Shown here: positions 26,248-34,375 of the stretch, piece by piece
Layout: every line of letters begins with the position of its first letter
Position numbering within the stretch: the stretch's first letter is position 1
Source: Streptomyces sp. V1I1
GTDB lineage: Bacteria > Actinomycetota > Actinomycetes > Streptomycetales > Streptomycetaceae
Direction of reading: 5' to 3'
NCBI RefSeq assembly: GCF_030817355.1
Contig: NZ_JAUSZH010000001.1
Location: 7,477,001-7,541,000, forward strand
Length of the DNA stretch: 64,000 nt
Notes under the pieces: generated by a model
The model's database searches: none
The model's input: only the letters and a program-made list of their open reading frames with translations
Told to the model about the DNA's origin: nothing
Made by a program: the position numbers and the translations under genes

Positions 26248-27474
26248 ATGCCGCTCTTCTTCTTGAGTTACGCACGGATCCCGGGGGACCGGCGCACCGG
26301 GCACGACCCCGACAGGCTTGTCTTCGACTTCTACGAGAAGCTGCGGGACAGAGTCGCGGCGCACGCCGGGGTGCCGAAGGCGAAGGCCGGTTTCGTCGAG
26401 CAGCCAGGCACCCCGGGGGAAGAGTCCGTACGGGCGCTGACCGGCTGTCGGGTGTTCGTCCCGCTGTACTCGAAGCGGTACTTCACCGACTCGCTGTGCG
26501 GCCGTCAGTGGACCGCTGTCACGAACCGGACCGCGCCGGGGACCGCTCCCCGGATCGTGCCCGTGCTGTGGACGCCCTATCCGGCCGCCTCGGTGCCGAC
26601 GGCGGTCCAGGACACCCCCGCGGTCCCGGAAGGAACAGGCGACGCGGAGGAGGCCTACGCGGCCATGGGGCTTCACCAGTTGCTGGACCTGGAGGAGGGC
26701 CGGGCCCTCCAGGTCACCGAGTGGCTCGCGCAGCGCATCGCCACCGCCGCGGCGCCCGGCACCTGGGCGCCGGGCCCCCTCGATCCGGCCGGACTGGCCC
26801 GGCTGCCGGACGCGTTCGCGGCGACGCCGCCCAGCCCACCGCTGCGGATCACCGTGCTGGCCCCGTCCGAGGAGCGGCTGCCGCTCGGCCGTGAGGCCGC
26901 GCGCTACGGCCCGCGTCCGCTCGACTGGCGGCCGTACGGCCCGGTGGCGGGCGGTCCGGTCGCTGAGCAGGTCACGGAGCTGGCCCGCAATCTGGGCTTC
27001 GACCCCGAGGTGGTGTCGTTCGACAAGACCCTCGTGGAACTGCGGAGCACGGACACACCGGCCGCGCCCTGGATCCTCGTTGTGGACCCCTGGGCGCTGC
27101 ACGATGCCAAGATCGCCCGCCAGGCCCGTGCGTTCGACGAGGCCCACCGGCCGTGGACAGCCGTGCTGACCGCACTCGCGGACGACGACCCGCAGACCAA
27201 GGAACATTCCGAACGGCTACGCGGACTTCTGGAATCCGCTTTCCCCCGCTATTTGAGGGAGGGAAGAATGGGACAGCAGTTCGCTGTGCGAGGCCTTGTC
27301 ACGGCCGACGCATTTGCCTTGTGGTTCGGTGAGTTGGCGGAGTCCGCCTACATGCGTTATCTGAGGTACATTCAGCCGCAATCGTCCCCGCGGAGCGCAA
27401 CGGCGGGGAGACTGCCGGGGGTCGGTGCCGACGGACTCGGCACCGACGAGGGCGGCGCGGAGGCCAGGCCATGA
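26248..27474 (+). CDS. fxsC: TIR-like protein FxsC (second copy, long form)
   Basis: A 408-aa paralogue of the upstream protein. It starts MPLFFLSYARIPGD and has VFVPLYSKRYFTDSLCGRQW at the position of the first copy's WCGKEW, so the presumed catalytic Glu is Gln and the Trp is Leu. That suggests a non-enzymatic TIR. The second half is a separate alpha/beta domain (LRITVLAPSEERLPLGREAA... PWILVVDPWAL) and a C-terminal helix ending LAESAYMRYLRYIQP, the FxsC C-terminal domain. The start is one base after the first copy's stop, with GAGGAGGG upstream. Its end overlaps fxsT (ATGA). Confidence 0.85.
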   Translation: MPLFFLSYARIPGDRRTGHDPDRLVFDFYEKLRDRVAAHAGVPKAKAGFVEQPGTPGEESVRALTGCRVFVPLYSKRYFTDSLCGRQWTAVTNRTAPGTAPRIVPVLWTPYPAASVPTAVQDTPAVPEGTGDAEEAYAAMGLHQLLDLEEGRALQVTEWLAQRIATAAAPGTWAPGPLDPAGLARLPDAFAATPPSPPLRITVLAPSEERLPLGREAARYGPRPLDWRPYGPVAGGPVAEQVTELARNLGFDPEVVSFDKTLVELRSTDTPAAPWILVVDPWALHDAKIARQARAFDEAHRPWTAVLTALADDDPQTKEHSERLRGLLESAFPRYLREGRMGQQFAVRGLVTADAFALWFGELAESAYMRYLRYIQPQSSPRSATAGRLPGVGADGLGTDEGGAEARP

Positions 27475-30400
27475 CCGGCGAGGACGCGGGCAGGATCATC
27501 ACGTTCTACTCGTACAAGGGCGGTACGGGACGGACGATGGCACTCGCCAACACCGCCTGGATCCTCGCGTCGTCCGGGAAACGGGTGCTGGTGGTCGACT
27601 GGGACCTCGACGCCCCTGGCCTCGACCGTTTCCTGCATCCCTTCCTCGACCAGGACAAGCTCCTCACCACACCCGGTGTGCTCGACCTCGTCAGCCGTTT
27701 CAGTCAGGCGCTGCTGGAGCAGCAGCGGCTCGCCGAGGTGCAGTACCCGGGCTGGGACACCCACGAGCGGGGCACGGTCGTCGACGAGGCATGGGTCGCC
27801 GAACGTGCCCGCTTCAACCACTGTGTCATTCCGGTCATTTGGGCATTCCCCGAGAACGGCAGGCTCGATTACCTCCCGGCCGGCACCAAGAACAAGGGCT
27901 ATCTGAGCGCTTTCTCGCAGTTCGACTGGAAGCCGTTCATGGACGGCCCGCTGGCGACGGAATTCATCGAGTCCCTCAAGTGTGAGTTCGTCCAGAACTA
28001 CGACTACGTTCTCATCGACAGCCGGACCGGCCTGAGCGATATCTCCGACATCTGCACCGTCAATCTGCCGCACACGCTGGTCACCTGCTTCACCCCCAGC
28101 AGCCAGAGCATCGACGGAGCGGCCGCGGTCGCCGAGCGCATCGACGCGATGTACAGCTTCCGGAGCATCCGCATCCTGCCCGTACCGATGCGGGTCGAGG
28201 ACACCAACGGCCAGGCCGACCGGCTCGACGCCGCCCGTGGCCAGATCCGGCTGCGATTCGGCAGGATCCTCGGCCGGCACAGCACCATCGCCCCGCACGA
28301 CTACTGGGGCAAGGTCGAGATCCCCTACCGGCCCTCGTACTCGTACGAGGAACTGCTGGCCCCCTTCCGCGACACCCCCGGCAATCCCTCCTCGCTGCTC
28401 GCCGCCTACGAACGGCTCACCGCGGTCGTCTCCGACGGCGAGGTGACCTCGATGCCGCGTATGGAGGAGGGGCTGCGCCAGCGCTATCTCGACCAGTACA
28501 CCCGCCGCCGGCCCCTCGACGTGTCCGACGTGTACATCAGCTACGTCCCGCAGGACCGCACCTGGGCCGACTGGATCCGTGCCGTGCTCGAAGCCGCCGA
28601 ATTCCGGGTGCACTTGGCCCAGGAGGGCACCGACGAGGGCGCCCGGCTCAAGACCGAGACCGAACGCGGCGTGGAGTCCACCTCCCACACTCTCGCCGTG
28701 CTGTCCGGCGCCTATCTCCGCTCCTCCCGCTTCAGGACGACATGGGAGACGGTCTTCTCGCCGGACAAGCTCGGCAACCGCCGGCACCTGGTGCCCGTAC
28801 GGATCGAGGATGTGCCGGTGAGCGCACCCTTCACCGAGCGACTCGCCGACCTCACCCGCTGCGACACCGAGGAGGCCGCCAGGGAGATCCTGCTGCGGGC
28901 CTTCGACGCAGCTCCCCTGCCGCAGCCCCGCGCCCACTTCACCGGCCCGGACCGGCTGGCTCCGCGCTATCCGGGCGCCGAGCCGCCCGTCTGGTCGGTT
29001 CCGTTGCGCACAACCTCCTTCACCGGCCGCACCGAACTCCTTGAGACCATCAGAGAGCGGCTGCGGACAGGGAATCAAGCCATCCTCCTCAGAGGCATGG
29101 GCGGAGTCGGAAAGACGCTCCTCGCGCAGGAATTCGCACACCGTTACAAGGGTGACTACGACGTCGTGTGGCACATTCAGGCCGAGCAGCCCAACCTCGC
29201 CGTCGAGCAGTACGCGGCGATGGCCCGGTCGCTCCGCCTGCCTGAGCGGAAGAATCTCACCGAGACGGCGCGAGCGGTACGGGAAGCCCTCGACCTGGGG
29301 GAGCCGTACCACCGTTGGCTGCTGATCCTCGACAACGCGGACGAGGCGGGGAACCTGCCCGACATCCTCAAGAGCGGGCGTTCGGGACACGTCCTGATCA
29401 CCAGCCAGCGCTCCGAAGGCTGGGGCCGCTACGCCGAGACCGTCGAGATCGGCGTCTTCAGCCGCCCCGAGAGCGTCAGCCACCTGCGCCGCAGGCTCCC
29501 GGACTGGGGCCCGGAGGAGGCCAACCTGGTCGCCGAAGCCCTGGGCGACCTGCCCATCGCCGTCGAGCAGGCCGCGGCCGGCATCAAGCAGACCGGCCTG
29601 AGCGCCCGCGAGTACATCAGGCTGCTCCAGGTGCCGACGGCCGGCGCCGAAGACCGCGGCCACGGAGACCAGATCGCCGATCTCACCAACGCGACCGGCG
29701 GCACCTGGGACTTCGCCATCGGGCGACTGAGGGAGAACTACCCACCCGCGGTACGGCTGCTCCAACTGTGCTCGTATTTCAGCCCCGAGCCCATCTCCAT
29801 GGACCTGCTGGAAGGCGTCGAGATCGCCCGGACCCTGGGCGGCAGCCGGACTGTGTCCCGCGCCTACCAGGAGCTGAGCCGTTTCGCCCTCATCCGCGTC
29901 GACCGCAAGGCCAGAAGCGTCCAGGTACACCGGCTGGTCCAGCTCTCCATGCGTAACAGCATGACCGAACAGGAGCAGCGGGAAGCACGTGAAACGGTCT
30001 ACCGCGCGCTGGTCGCGGCCCGGCCGGGGAAGGACGACCCGGAGGACCCCAACACCTGGGACCAGTACCGGATCCTCTGGCCGCACCTGGGCACGCCCTG
30101 GGCAATGACCACGCCCGACGACGGTGTCCGAGAGCTTCTCGTCGACCGGGTCCGCCAGCTGCGCCGCCGCGGGGAATTCGCACAGGCCATGGAGCGCTGC
30201 CAGAAGTGCGTGGCCAAGTGGAGCGCGGCGGGAGACACCGACGAGCGCTGGATGCTGCACATGAAGTTCCAGATCGGCAACATCCTGCGGGCACAGGGCA
30301 AGTACGACGAGTCGCTGGCCCTGGACGAGGAAGTTCTGGAGCGGCAGCTCGCCGTCCTCGGCGACAAGGACGACCAGCACGTCCTCATGACGACCAGTAG

Positions 30401-31454
30401 CATCGCCGCCGATCTGCGTGGTCTCGGCCGCTTCGACGAAGCGCTGGCGTACGACCGGGAGACCCATCAGAGATACAGCGCCGTCTACGGCGATGACCAC
30501 CCGCGCACGCTGACCGCGGCCAACAACCTCGCGGTCTCCCTGTCGGTTTCCGGCGACTACTACGCGGCACGCGATCTGGACCGCAAGACCTTCGAGACCC
30601 GTGAGGAGATCCTCCTCCCCGACCATCCCCTGACCATCGAGTCGGCCGTCAACCTGGGGCGTGATCTGCGGGAGTGCGGCGACTATGCGGGCTCCGTCAG
30701 CCTGCTCAAGCAGGCTCATGACCGCTGCCTGCGCAACCTCGAACTCACCGAGGGCGCGCCGACCGTCCTCAACACGGTCAAGGGGCTGGCCGGTTCGCTG
30801 CGCCGTGCGGGACGGCCGGGCGAGGCGGAGCAGCTCACCCGCAACGTCCTGAAGTACACGCCGGATGGCGAGGGCGGCGATTCCCCGGAGCGGCTGCTGC
30901 TGAAGATGAACCTGGCGAGCGATTTCATGGCGCTGGACCGGACGGCCGAGGCCCTGGAGCTGGGGCGCGCGGTGCTGGACGACCTCCGGCGCAGCCTCGG
31001 CGAGGACCACCCGCACACCGTCGCCTGCTCAGCGAATTACGCGGTGCACCTGCTGGGCGCCGGTATGGCCGCCGAAGCCCAGGCTCTCGCGGAGCAGGCG
31101 GTGGCCGCGTTCGCCGAACTCCTCGGGGAGAACCACCCGCACGTGCTCGTCTGCCGGGTCAACCTCGCCAACGCGCAGGCGGAGCAAGGGAGTCGCAAGG
31201 AGGCCCGCAGGACGTACGAAGCGGTCTTCGACCAGCTGCGAGAAGTCCTGCAGTCCAGCCACCCCGCCGGGCTGGTGTGCGCGGGCAACCTCGCCGTACT
31301 GCTGCGGGAACTCGGTGAGCAGAGTGCGGCCGAGGCGAGGCGCGACGAGGCCCTGGCCGAGATGATCAAACGGCTCGGCGCCGACCATCCGAAGACGGTG
31401 GCTCTTCGGTCTTGGCAGCGCAGTGGTCTGGAACTGGAGCCGCACCCGATCTGA
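27471..31454 (+). CDS. fxsT: FxsT: P-loop, TIR-like, NB-ARC and TPR protein
   Basis: A 1327-aa multidomain protein. Residues 9-320 are a MinD/ParA-like domain with the deviant Walker A KGGTGRT (16-22) and VLVVDWDLDAPGLDRF. Residues ~349-470 are a TIR-like domain (DVYISYVPQDRTWADW, LSGAYLRSS). From ~520 an NB-ARC/STAND ATPase follows, with Walker A GMGGVGKT (~543) and Walker B LLILDN. From ~895 to the end there are at least eight TPR/Kinesin-light-chain-type repeats (EEVLERQLAVLGDKDD-type helices with repeated LGEDHPHT). The plan is that of NLR-like STAND sensors: TPR sensing, NB-ARC switch, TIR effector. ATGA overlap with fxsC. Last gene of the system; it ends 9 nt before a convergent stop. 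Confidence 0.88.
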   Translation: MTGEDAGRIITFYSYKGGTGRTMALANTAWILASSGKRVLVVDWDLDAPGLDRFLHPFLDQDKLLTTPGVLDLVSRFSQALLEQQRLAEVQYPGWDTHERGTVVDEAWVAERARFNHCVIPVIWAFPENGRLDYLPAGTKNKGYLSAFSQFDWKPFMDGPLATEFIESLKCEFVQNYDYVLIDSRTGLSDISDICTVNLPHTLVTCFTPSSQSIDGAAAVAERIDAMYSFRSIRILPVPMRVEDTNGQADRLDAARGQIRLRFGRILGRHSTIAPHDYWGKVEIPYRPSYSYEELLAPFRDTPGNPSSLLAAYERLTAVVSDGEVTSMPRMEEGLRQRYLDQYTRRRPLDVSDVYISYVPQDRTWADWIRAVLEAAEFRVHLAQEGTDEGARLKTETERGVESTSHTLAVLSGAYLRSSRFRTTWETVFSPDKLGNRRHLVPVRIEDVPVSAPFTERLADLTRCDTEEAAREILLRAFDAAPLPQPRAHFTGPDRLAPRYPGAEPPVWSVPLRTTSFTGRTELLETIRERLRTGNQAILLRGMGGVGKTLLAQEFAHRYKGDYDVVWHIQAEQPNLAVEQYAAMARSLRLPERKNLTETARAVREALDLGEPYHRWLLILDNADEAGNLPDILKSGRSGHVLITSQRSEGWGRYAETVEIGVFSRPESVSHLRRRLPDWGPEEANLVAEALGDLPIAVEQAAAGIKQTGLSAREYIRLLQVPTAGAEDRGHGDQIADLTNATGGTWDFAIGRLRENYPPAVRLLQLCSYFSPEPISMDLLEGVEIARTLGGSRTVSRAYQELSRFALIRVDRKARSVQVHRLVQLSMRNSMTEQEQREARETVYRALVAARPGKDDPEDPNTWDQYRILWPHLGTPWAMTTPDDGVRELLVDRVRQLRRRGEFAQAMERCQKCVAKWSAAGDTDERWMLHMKFQIGNILRAQGKYDESLALDEEVLERQLAVLGDKDDQHVLMTTSSIAADLRGLGRFDEALAYDRETHQRYSAVYGDDHPRTLTAANNLAVSLSVSGDYYAARDLDRKTFETREEILLPDHPLTIESAVNLGRDLRECGDYAGSVSLLKQAHDRCLRNLELTEGAPTVLNTVKGLAGSLRRAGRPGEAEQLTRNVLKYTPDGEGGDSPERLLLKMNLASDFMALDRTAEALELGRAVLDDLRRSLGEDHPHTVACSANYAVHLLGAGMAAEAQALAEQAVAAFAELLGENHPHVLVCRVNLANAQAEQGSRKEARRTYEAVFDQLREVLQSSHPAGLVCAGNLAVLLRELGEQSAAEARRDEALAEMIKRLGADHPKTVALRSWQRSGLELEPHPI

Positions 31455-31463
31455 GCGCAGCTG

Positions 31464-32387
31464 TCACACGGCGCTGTCGCGGACCCAGGCGAGGATCCGC
31501 GGCAGCGCCGGCAGCGCCGCGAAGTGGGCGGCCGAGGGCTGCAGTACGGCGGTCGCTCCGGGAATCCGGTCCGCCAGCCAGCGGAAGTGGCTGACGGGGG
31601 AGAAGACGTCCTGCTCGCCGTGCCAGAGCAGGACCGGTACACCTTCGATGTCCTCGGGTCCGAAGCCCCACGGCTCGCGGAAGGACACAAGATCGTCCAC
31701 CCAGCCCGCCGGCTCCGGAGGATCCTCCAGCTCCGCTTCTCGTCCGGTCAACTCGCCGACGGCGGAAAGGTAGTTGAGCAGAAGCAGGTCACGGATCCCG
31801 GCATCCTCGACGACCAGACGGTCCACATCGGGCATCTCCCCCGTCAGAGAGCTGAGGAGGGAGGACGGGTTTCTTCGGATGGCGTCGGCGTTGCGCGCGA
31901 GAAGTGCGCCCACCTGGGTGAGATCCGGCGAGTGCTGGGCCATCATGCTGTACGTCATCACATTGGAATCGGCCATGCCGACCAGCCAGTCCAGGCCTTC
32001 GGCGTCCGGCGGCGCCACCGTGACCACCGCGGCGGCGCTCGCCACCCGGTCGGGGTTGAGTGCCGCACACGCCAGTGCGTGCGGCCCCCCGCCGGAGCGG
32101 CCCACCACCGAATACTGCTCGAGATCCAGCGCGTCGGCGATGGCAGCGACATCCTTCGCGCCGTGGGCGACTCTCCGGCCGGGGTGGCGGTCCGAATCCC
32201 CGTACCCCGGGCGGTCGTAGGCGATCAGGCGGATCCCGAGCTTGTGCAGGTCAAAGGTCCGGGGCCGGGGCCCGAGCCGACTGCCGGGCGTGCCGTGCAG
32301 CAGGATTACCGGGTACCCCTTGGGGTCCCCCCACTCCTCGTATGCCAGCTTCCCGTCGCGGTCGGGGGCTTGCACCAAACCTGACAC
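31464..32387 (-). CDS. Alpha/beta hydrolase
   Basis: A 307-aa alpha/beta hydrolase. It has the oxyanion segment VILLHGTPGSRLGPRP, RLIAYDRPGYGDSD, the nucleophile elbow GRSGG (VVGRSGGGPHALA), an acid candidate in LLWHGEQDVFSP and a late His (SAAHFAALP). No signal peptide. Family members are esterases, proline iminopeptidase-like or lactonases; the substrate is unknown. GTG start at 32387 with GGGAGG upstream. It is convergent with fxsT, with 9 nt between the stop codons, but I see no functional link. Confidence 0.88.
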   Translation of the reverse strand: MSGLVQAPDRDGKLAYEEWGDPKGYPVILLHGTPGSRLGPRPRTFDLHKLGIRLIAYDRPGYGDSDRHPGRRVAHGAKDVAAIADALDLEQYSVVGRSGGGPHALACAALNPDRVASAAAVVTVAPPDAEGLDWLVGMADSNVMTYSMMAQHSPDLTQVGALLARNADAIRRNPSSLLSSLTGEMPDVDRLVVEDAGIRDLLLLNYLSAVGELTGREAELEDPPEPAGWVDDLVSFREPWGFGPEDIEGVPVLLWHGEQDVFSPVSHFRWLADRIPGATAVLQPSAAHFAALPALPRILAWVRDSAV

Positions 32388-32422
32388 CCGTTGCCTCCCG
32401 TTGCCAGCGGCTCACAGCCCGG

Positions 32423-32462
32423 AACGGCGCCCCCGCCCAGCATGGTGGACGGGGGCGCCGTT
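32423..32462 (-). terminator. Terminator downstream of the conserved hypothetical gene
   Basis: Perfect 13-bp inverted repeat, arms 32423-32435 and 32450-32462 (AACGGCGCCCCCG and complement), 14-nt loop. In the leftward direction it follows the hypothetical gene and precedes the hydrolase gene. Confidence 0.7.
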
Positions 32463-32639
32463 GGTAGCGCTCAAATCAGCCGATTTGCCTGACCCTGGGG
32501 CGTCGAAGAAGTACGATCCGCGCCCGGCAGGCCGTCGGCCGTAATGAAGGTAGCCGACCCGCGTGAGCCGCGCGCGGTGAACCCCCGTGGAGCCGCAGGT
32601 TGCCGGGGTGAGGCAGGGGAGTGGAGGTTGACGCGCTCA

Positions 32640-32689
32640 TAGGCGTGTGACCGCCTGCGCCGAACGCTAGGCGTGAGACCGCCTGCGCT
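32640..32689. repeat. 22-bp direct repeat at a gene's 3' end
   Basis: Two copies, 32640-32661 and 32668-32689, 20 of 22 bases identical, 28 bp apart. The right copy encodes the last residues of the hypothetical protein; the left copy lies just after its stop. It looks like a short tandem duplication of the gene's end. Confidence 0.7.
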
Positions 32690-33062
32690 GGACATCCGTG
32701 CCCGCCAGGAGGGCATCGGTGATGAGCCGGACGCCGCGGGCCAGCCGGTTGAGCTGCTCCAGCTCGATGGCGTACAGCCTGATGGTGCTCTCGATGATCG
32801 CGTCGGACACTCCGAGGGTGGGCAGCTCCGCCCTGCTGGTCTGCAGCGCGACCCGCACGGCCCGGATCTCGTGCTGCAACTGGAGCTGCGCATGGCGGGC
32901 GAGAAGGATGTGGTGGCGGGTGAGCGTCGAGTAACCGGCGTAGCGGGCCGGCAGGAGGTCTCGCAGCCAGCGTGCCGCAGTGCGCTCCCAGTCGTGGCTG
33001 CCGGGGGCCTTGACCTGACAAGGCCAGTCCGGGCTGAGCGGTGTGTAGATCTGGGAGGACAT
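32667..33062 (-). CDS. Conserved hypothetical protein
   Basis: A 131-aa protein. It starts MSSQIYTPLSPDWPCQVKAP, followed by RTAARWLRDLLPARY and a long helical part (RAVRVALQTSRAELPTLGVS, then ELEQLNRLARGVRLI). I recall very similar small proteins in many Streptomyces, without known function. GAAGGGA before the ATG at 33062 sets the start. No membrane segment or signal. The upstream 340 bp to the next gene hold an AT-rich promoter-like region. Confidence 0.7.
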   Translation of the reverse strand: MSSQIYTPLSPDWPCQVKAPGSHDWERTAARWLRDLLPARYAGYSTLTRHHILLARHAQLQLQHEIRAVRVALQTSRAELPTLGVSDAIIESTIRLYAIELEQLNRLARGVRLITDALLAGTDVQRRRSHA

Positions 33063-33401
33063 CGTCGTCCCTTCCGGATGCGATGCGTGCGGGCTCTGAG
33101 GGTGGAGCTTTTTGGCGGCCCCGGCCCAGGGGTTGACCGGGGCCGCCACGGGTGTCCGCGGGAAGCGGAGCGCCCGGGTGGAACACCATGGGGCGACGTG
33201 AGGAGGGAGCGTCGTCCCTGGGTGTTCGGTCATGTGGCCTGCGGAATTTCCTTCGGGAAGGGCTGAGACTGGCTCGCGACTTCGGGGCACACCGGCGGTC
33301 ACCAGGTGCAGTAAATATATATACCGTTGAGTAAGCAAGGGTATGAAAAATTTCATGCACGGGTTGTGATGCCGTGGCCGAACCGTTGCACGCGGTCCGC
33401 G
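33063..33401 (-). promoter_or_regulatory. Leader/promoter region with palindrome and AT-rich box
   Basis: A 339-bp gap without a supported gene. At 33343-33356 lies a palindrome with 6-bp arms (ATGAAA/TTTCAT, 2-bp centre). On its left, in the direction of the hypothetical gene, is a TATATAT stretch (33315-33324) that is unusually AT-rich for this genome. TTGCTT precedes it on the minus strand. I read this as a regulated promoter with a ~250-nt leader. The palindrome resembles the A/T-centred operators of RpiR-type regulators, one of which is encoded next door. Confidence 0.45.
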
Positions 33402-34326
33402 TCAGTCCTCGAGGAAGAAGTTGTGCTGTTCCGCGGCCTGCTCATACCCCTCGAGCCGCACCTGCGTACGCCCCGGATCCGCGTCGGCCATGGCCTGCAG
33501 GACGGCTGCGGACAGCACACCCGGCGCCGAATACGAGTCGAAGACGAGCCGGGATCCGGTGCCCGCGGTGAGCGCCACATCGGCTTCGTCCACCAGCGGC
33601 CCGAGCGTCAGGTCGGTGATCAGCGCGACGCGCAGCCCCGTCCTGCGGGCGGCCCGCATCGCAGCCAGGGTCTCATTCGCGTGCCTCGGCATCGCGAAGG
33701 CGAGCACCCATGTCCCGCCCGCCTCCCGCGACTGGAGCAGCGCGTCGTAGGCGACGCTCCCCCCGCGGGTCACCAGGCGCACATCGGGGTGGATCCGCCT
33801 CGCCGCGTAGGCGAAGTACTCCGCCAGGGACACCGAGATCCGCAGGCCCAGAATCGTCAGCGGCGTCGACCGGGCAAGTTCGCGGCCGACGCCGAGGATC
33901 TGGTTGGGGTCGGCGAGCAGGCGCCGCAGGCTCTCCAGGTTCTCGATCTCGGCGTCGACGGCGGCCTGCAGCTCATTGCGGCGGATCTCTTCGCGCGTGT
34001 CCGGGTGACGGGCGACCGCGCTGGAGCGCGATGGGCTGGAGCGCCTCGCGGAGCGCGGGGAACCCGCTGAAACCCAAGGACGAGGCGAAGCGGGTCACCG
34101 ACGGCTGGCTCACACCCACGCGCTCCGCGAGCTCCGTGATCGACAGGAACGCCGCTTCGGTGAGGTGGTCGACCAGGTACTGGGCGATGCGCCGCTGGGC
34201 GGGCGACAGCCGGTGGCCGCCGAACAGTGCGAGGACCCTGTCCGTGGGGGCCGCCTCGGTGTCCGGAGACTGCTGTCCCGGCGTGATCGCAGCCGCCTGC
34301 GCTCGTGCCTGCTGCCCTGATGGCAC
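33402..34326 (-). pseudogene. MurR/RpiR-type regulator with a frameshift
   Basis: The first frame starts at the GTG at 34326 (AGAAGGAGG upstream). It gives the RpiR helix-turn-helix (SPAQRRIAQYLVDHLTEAAF, then ITELAERVGVSQPSVTRFAS) and is normal to LREALQPIAL at about 34024. The homologous continuation AVARHPDTREEIRRNELQAA and the C-terminal SIS domain (VALITDLTLGPLVDEAD) are in the next frame, to 33402. The 925-nt span is one base over a multiple of three, so a single inserted base near 34024 breaks the gene. A sequencing error would restore it. Intact members sense phosphosugars and control sugar catabolism. Confidence 0.75.
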
Positions 34327-34348
34327 CGGTGTGCCTCCTTCTCGTCCC

Positions 34349-34372
34349 ACTCGTGAAACATAGCTCACGAGT
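34349..34372. promoter_or_regulatory. 8-bp inverted repeat before the RpiR gene
   Basis: Perfect inverted repeat ACTCGTGA (34349-34356) and TCACGAGT (34365-34372), 8-nt loop, in the 49-bp gap between the GH15 stop and the RpiR start. It could be an operator for RpiR or a weak terminator of the GH15 gene. Confidence 0.4.
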
Positions 34373-34375
34373 CGG

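Noticed and set aside
27372..31016. A 1214-aa minus-strand open frame opposite fxsT
   Set aside because: It lacks domain patterns and mirrors the GC codon structure of fxsT; long antisense frames are normal in such DNA. The same holds for 60439-62949 and 53438-55504.
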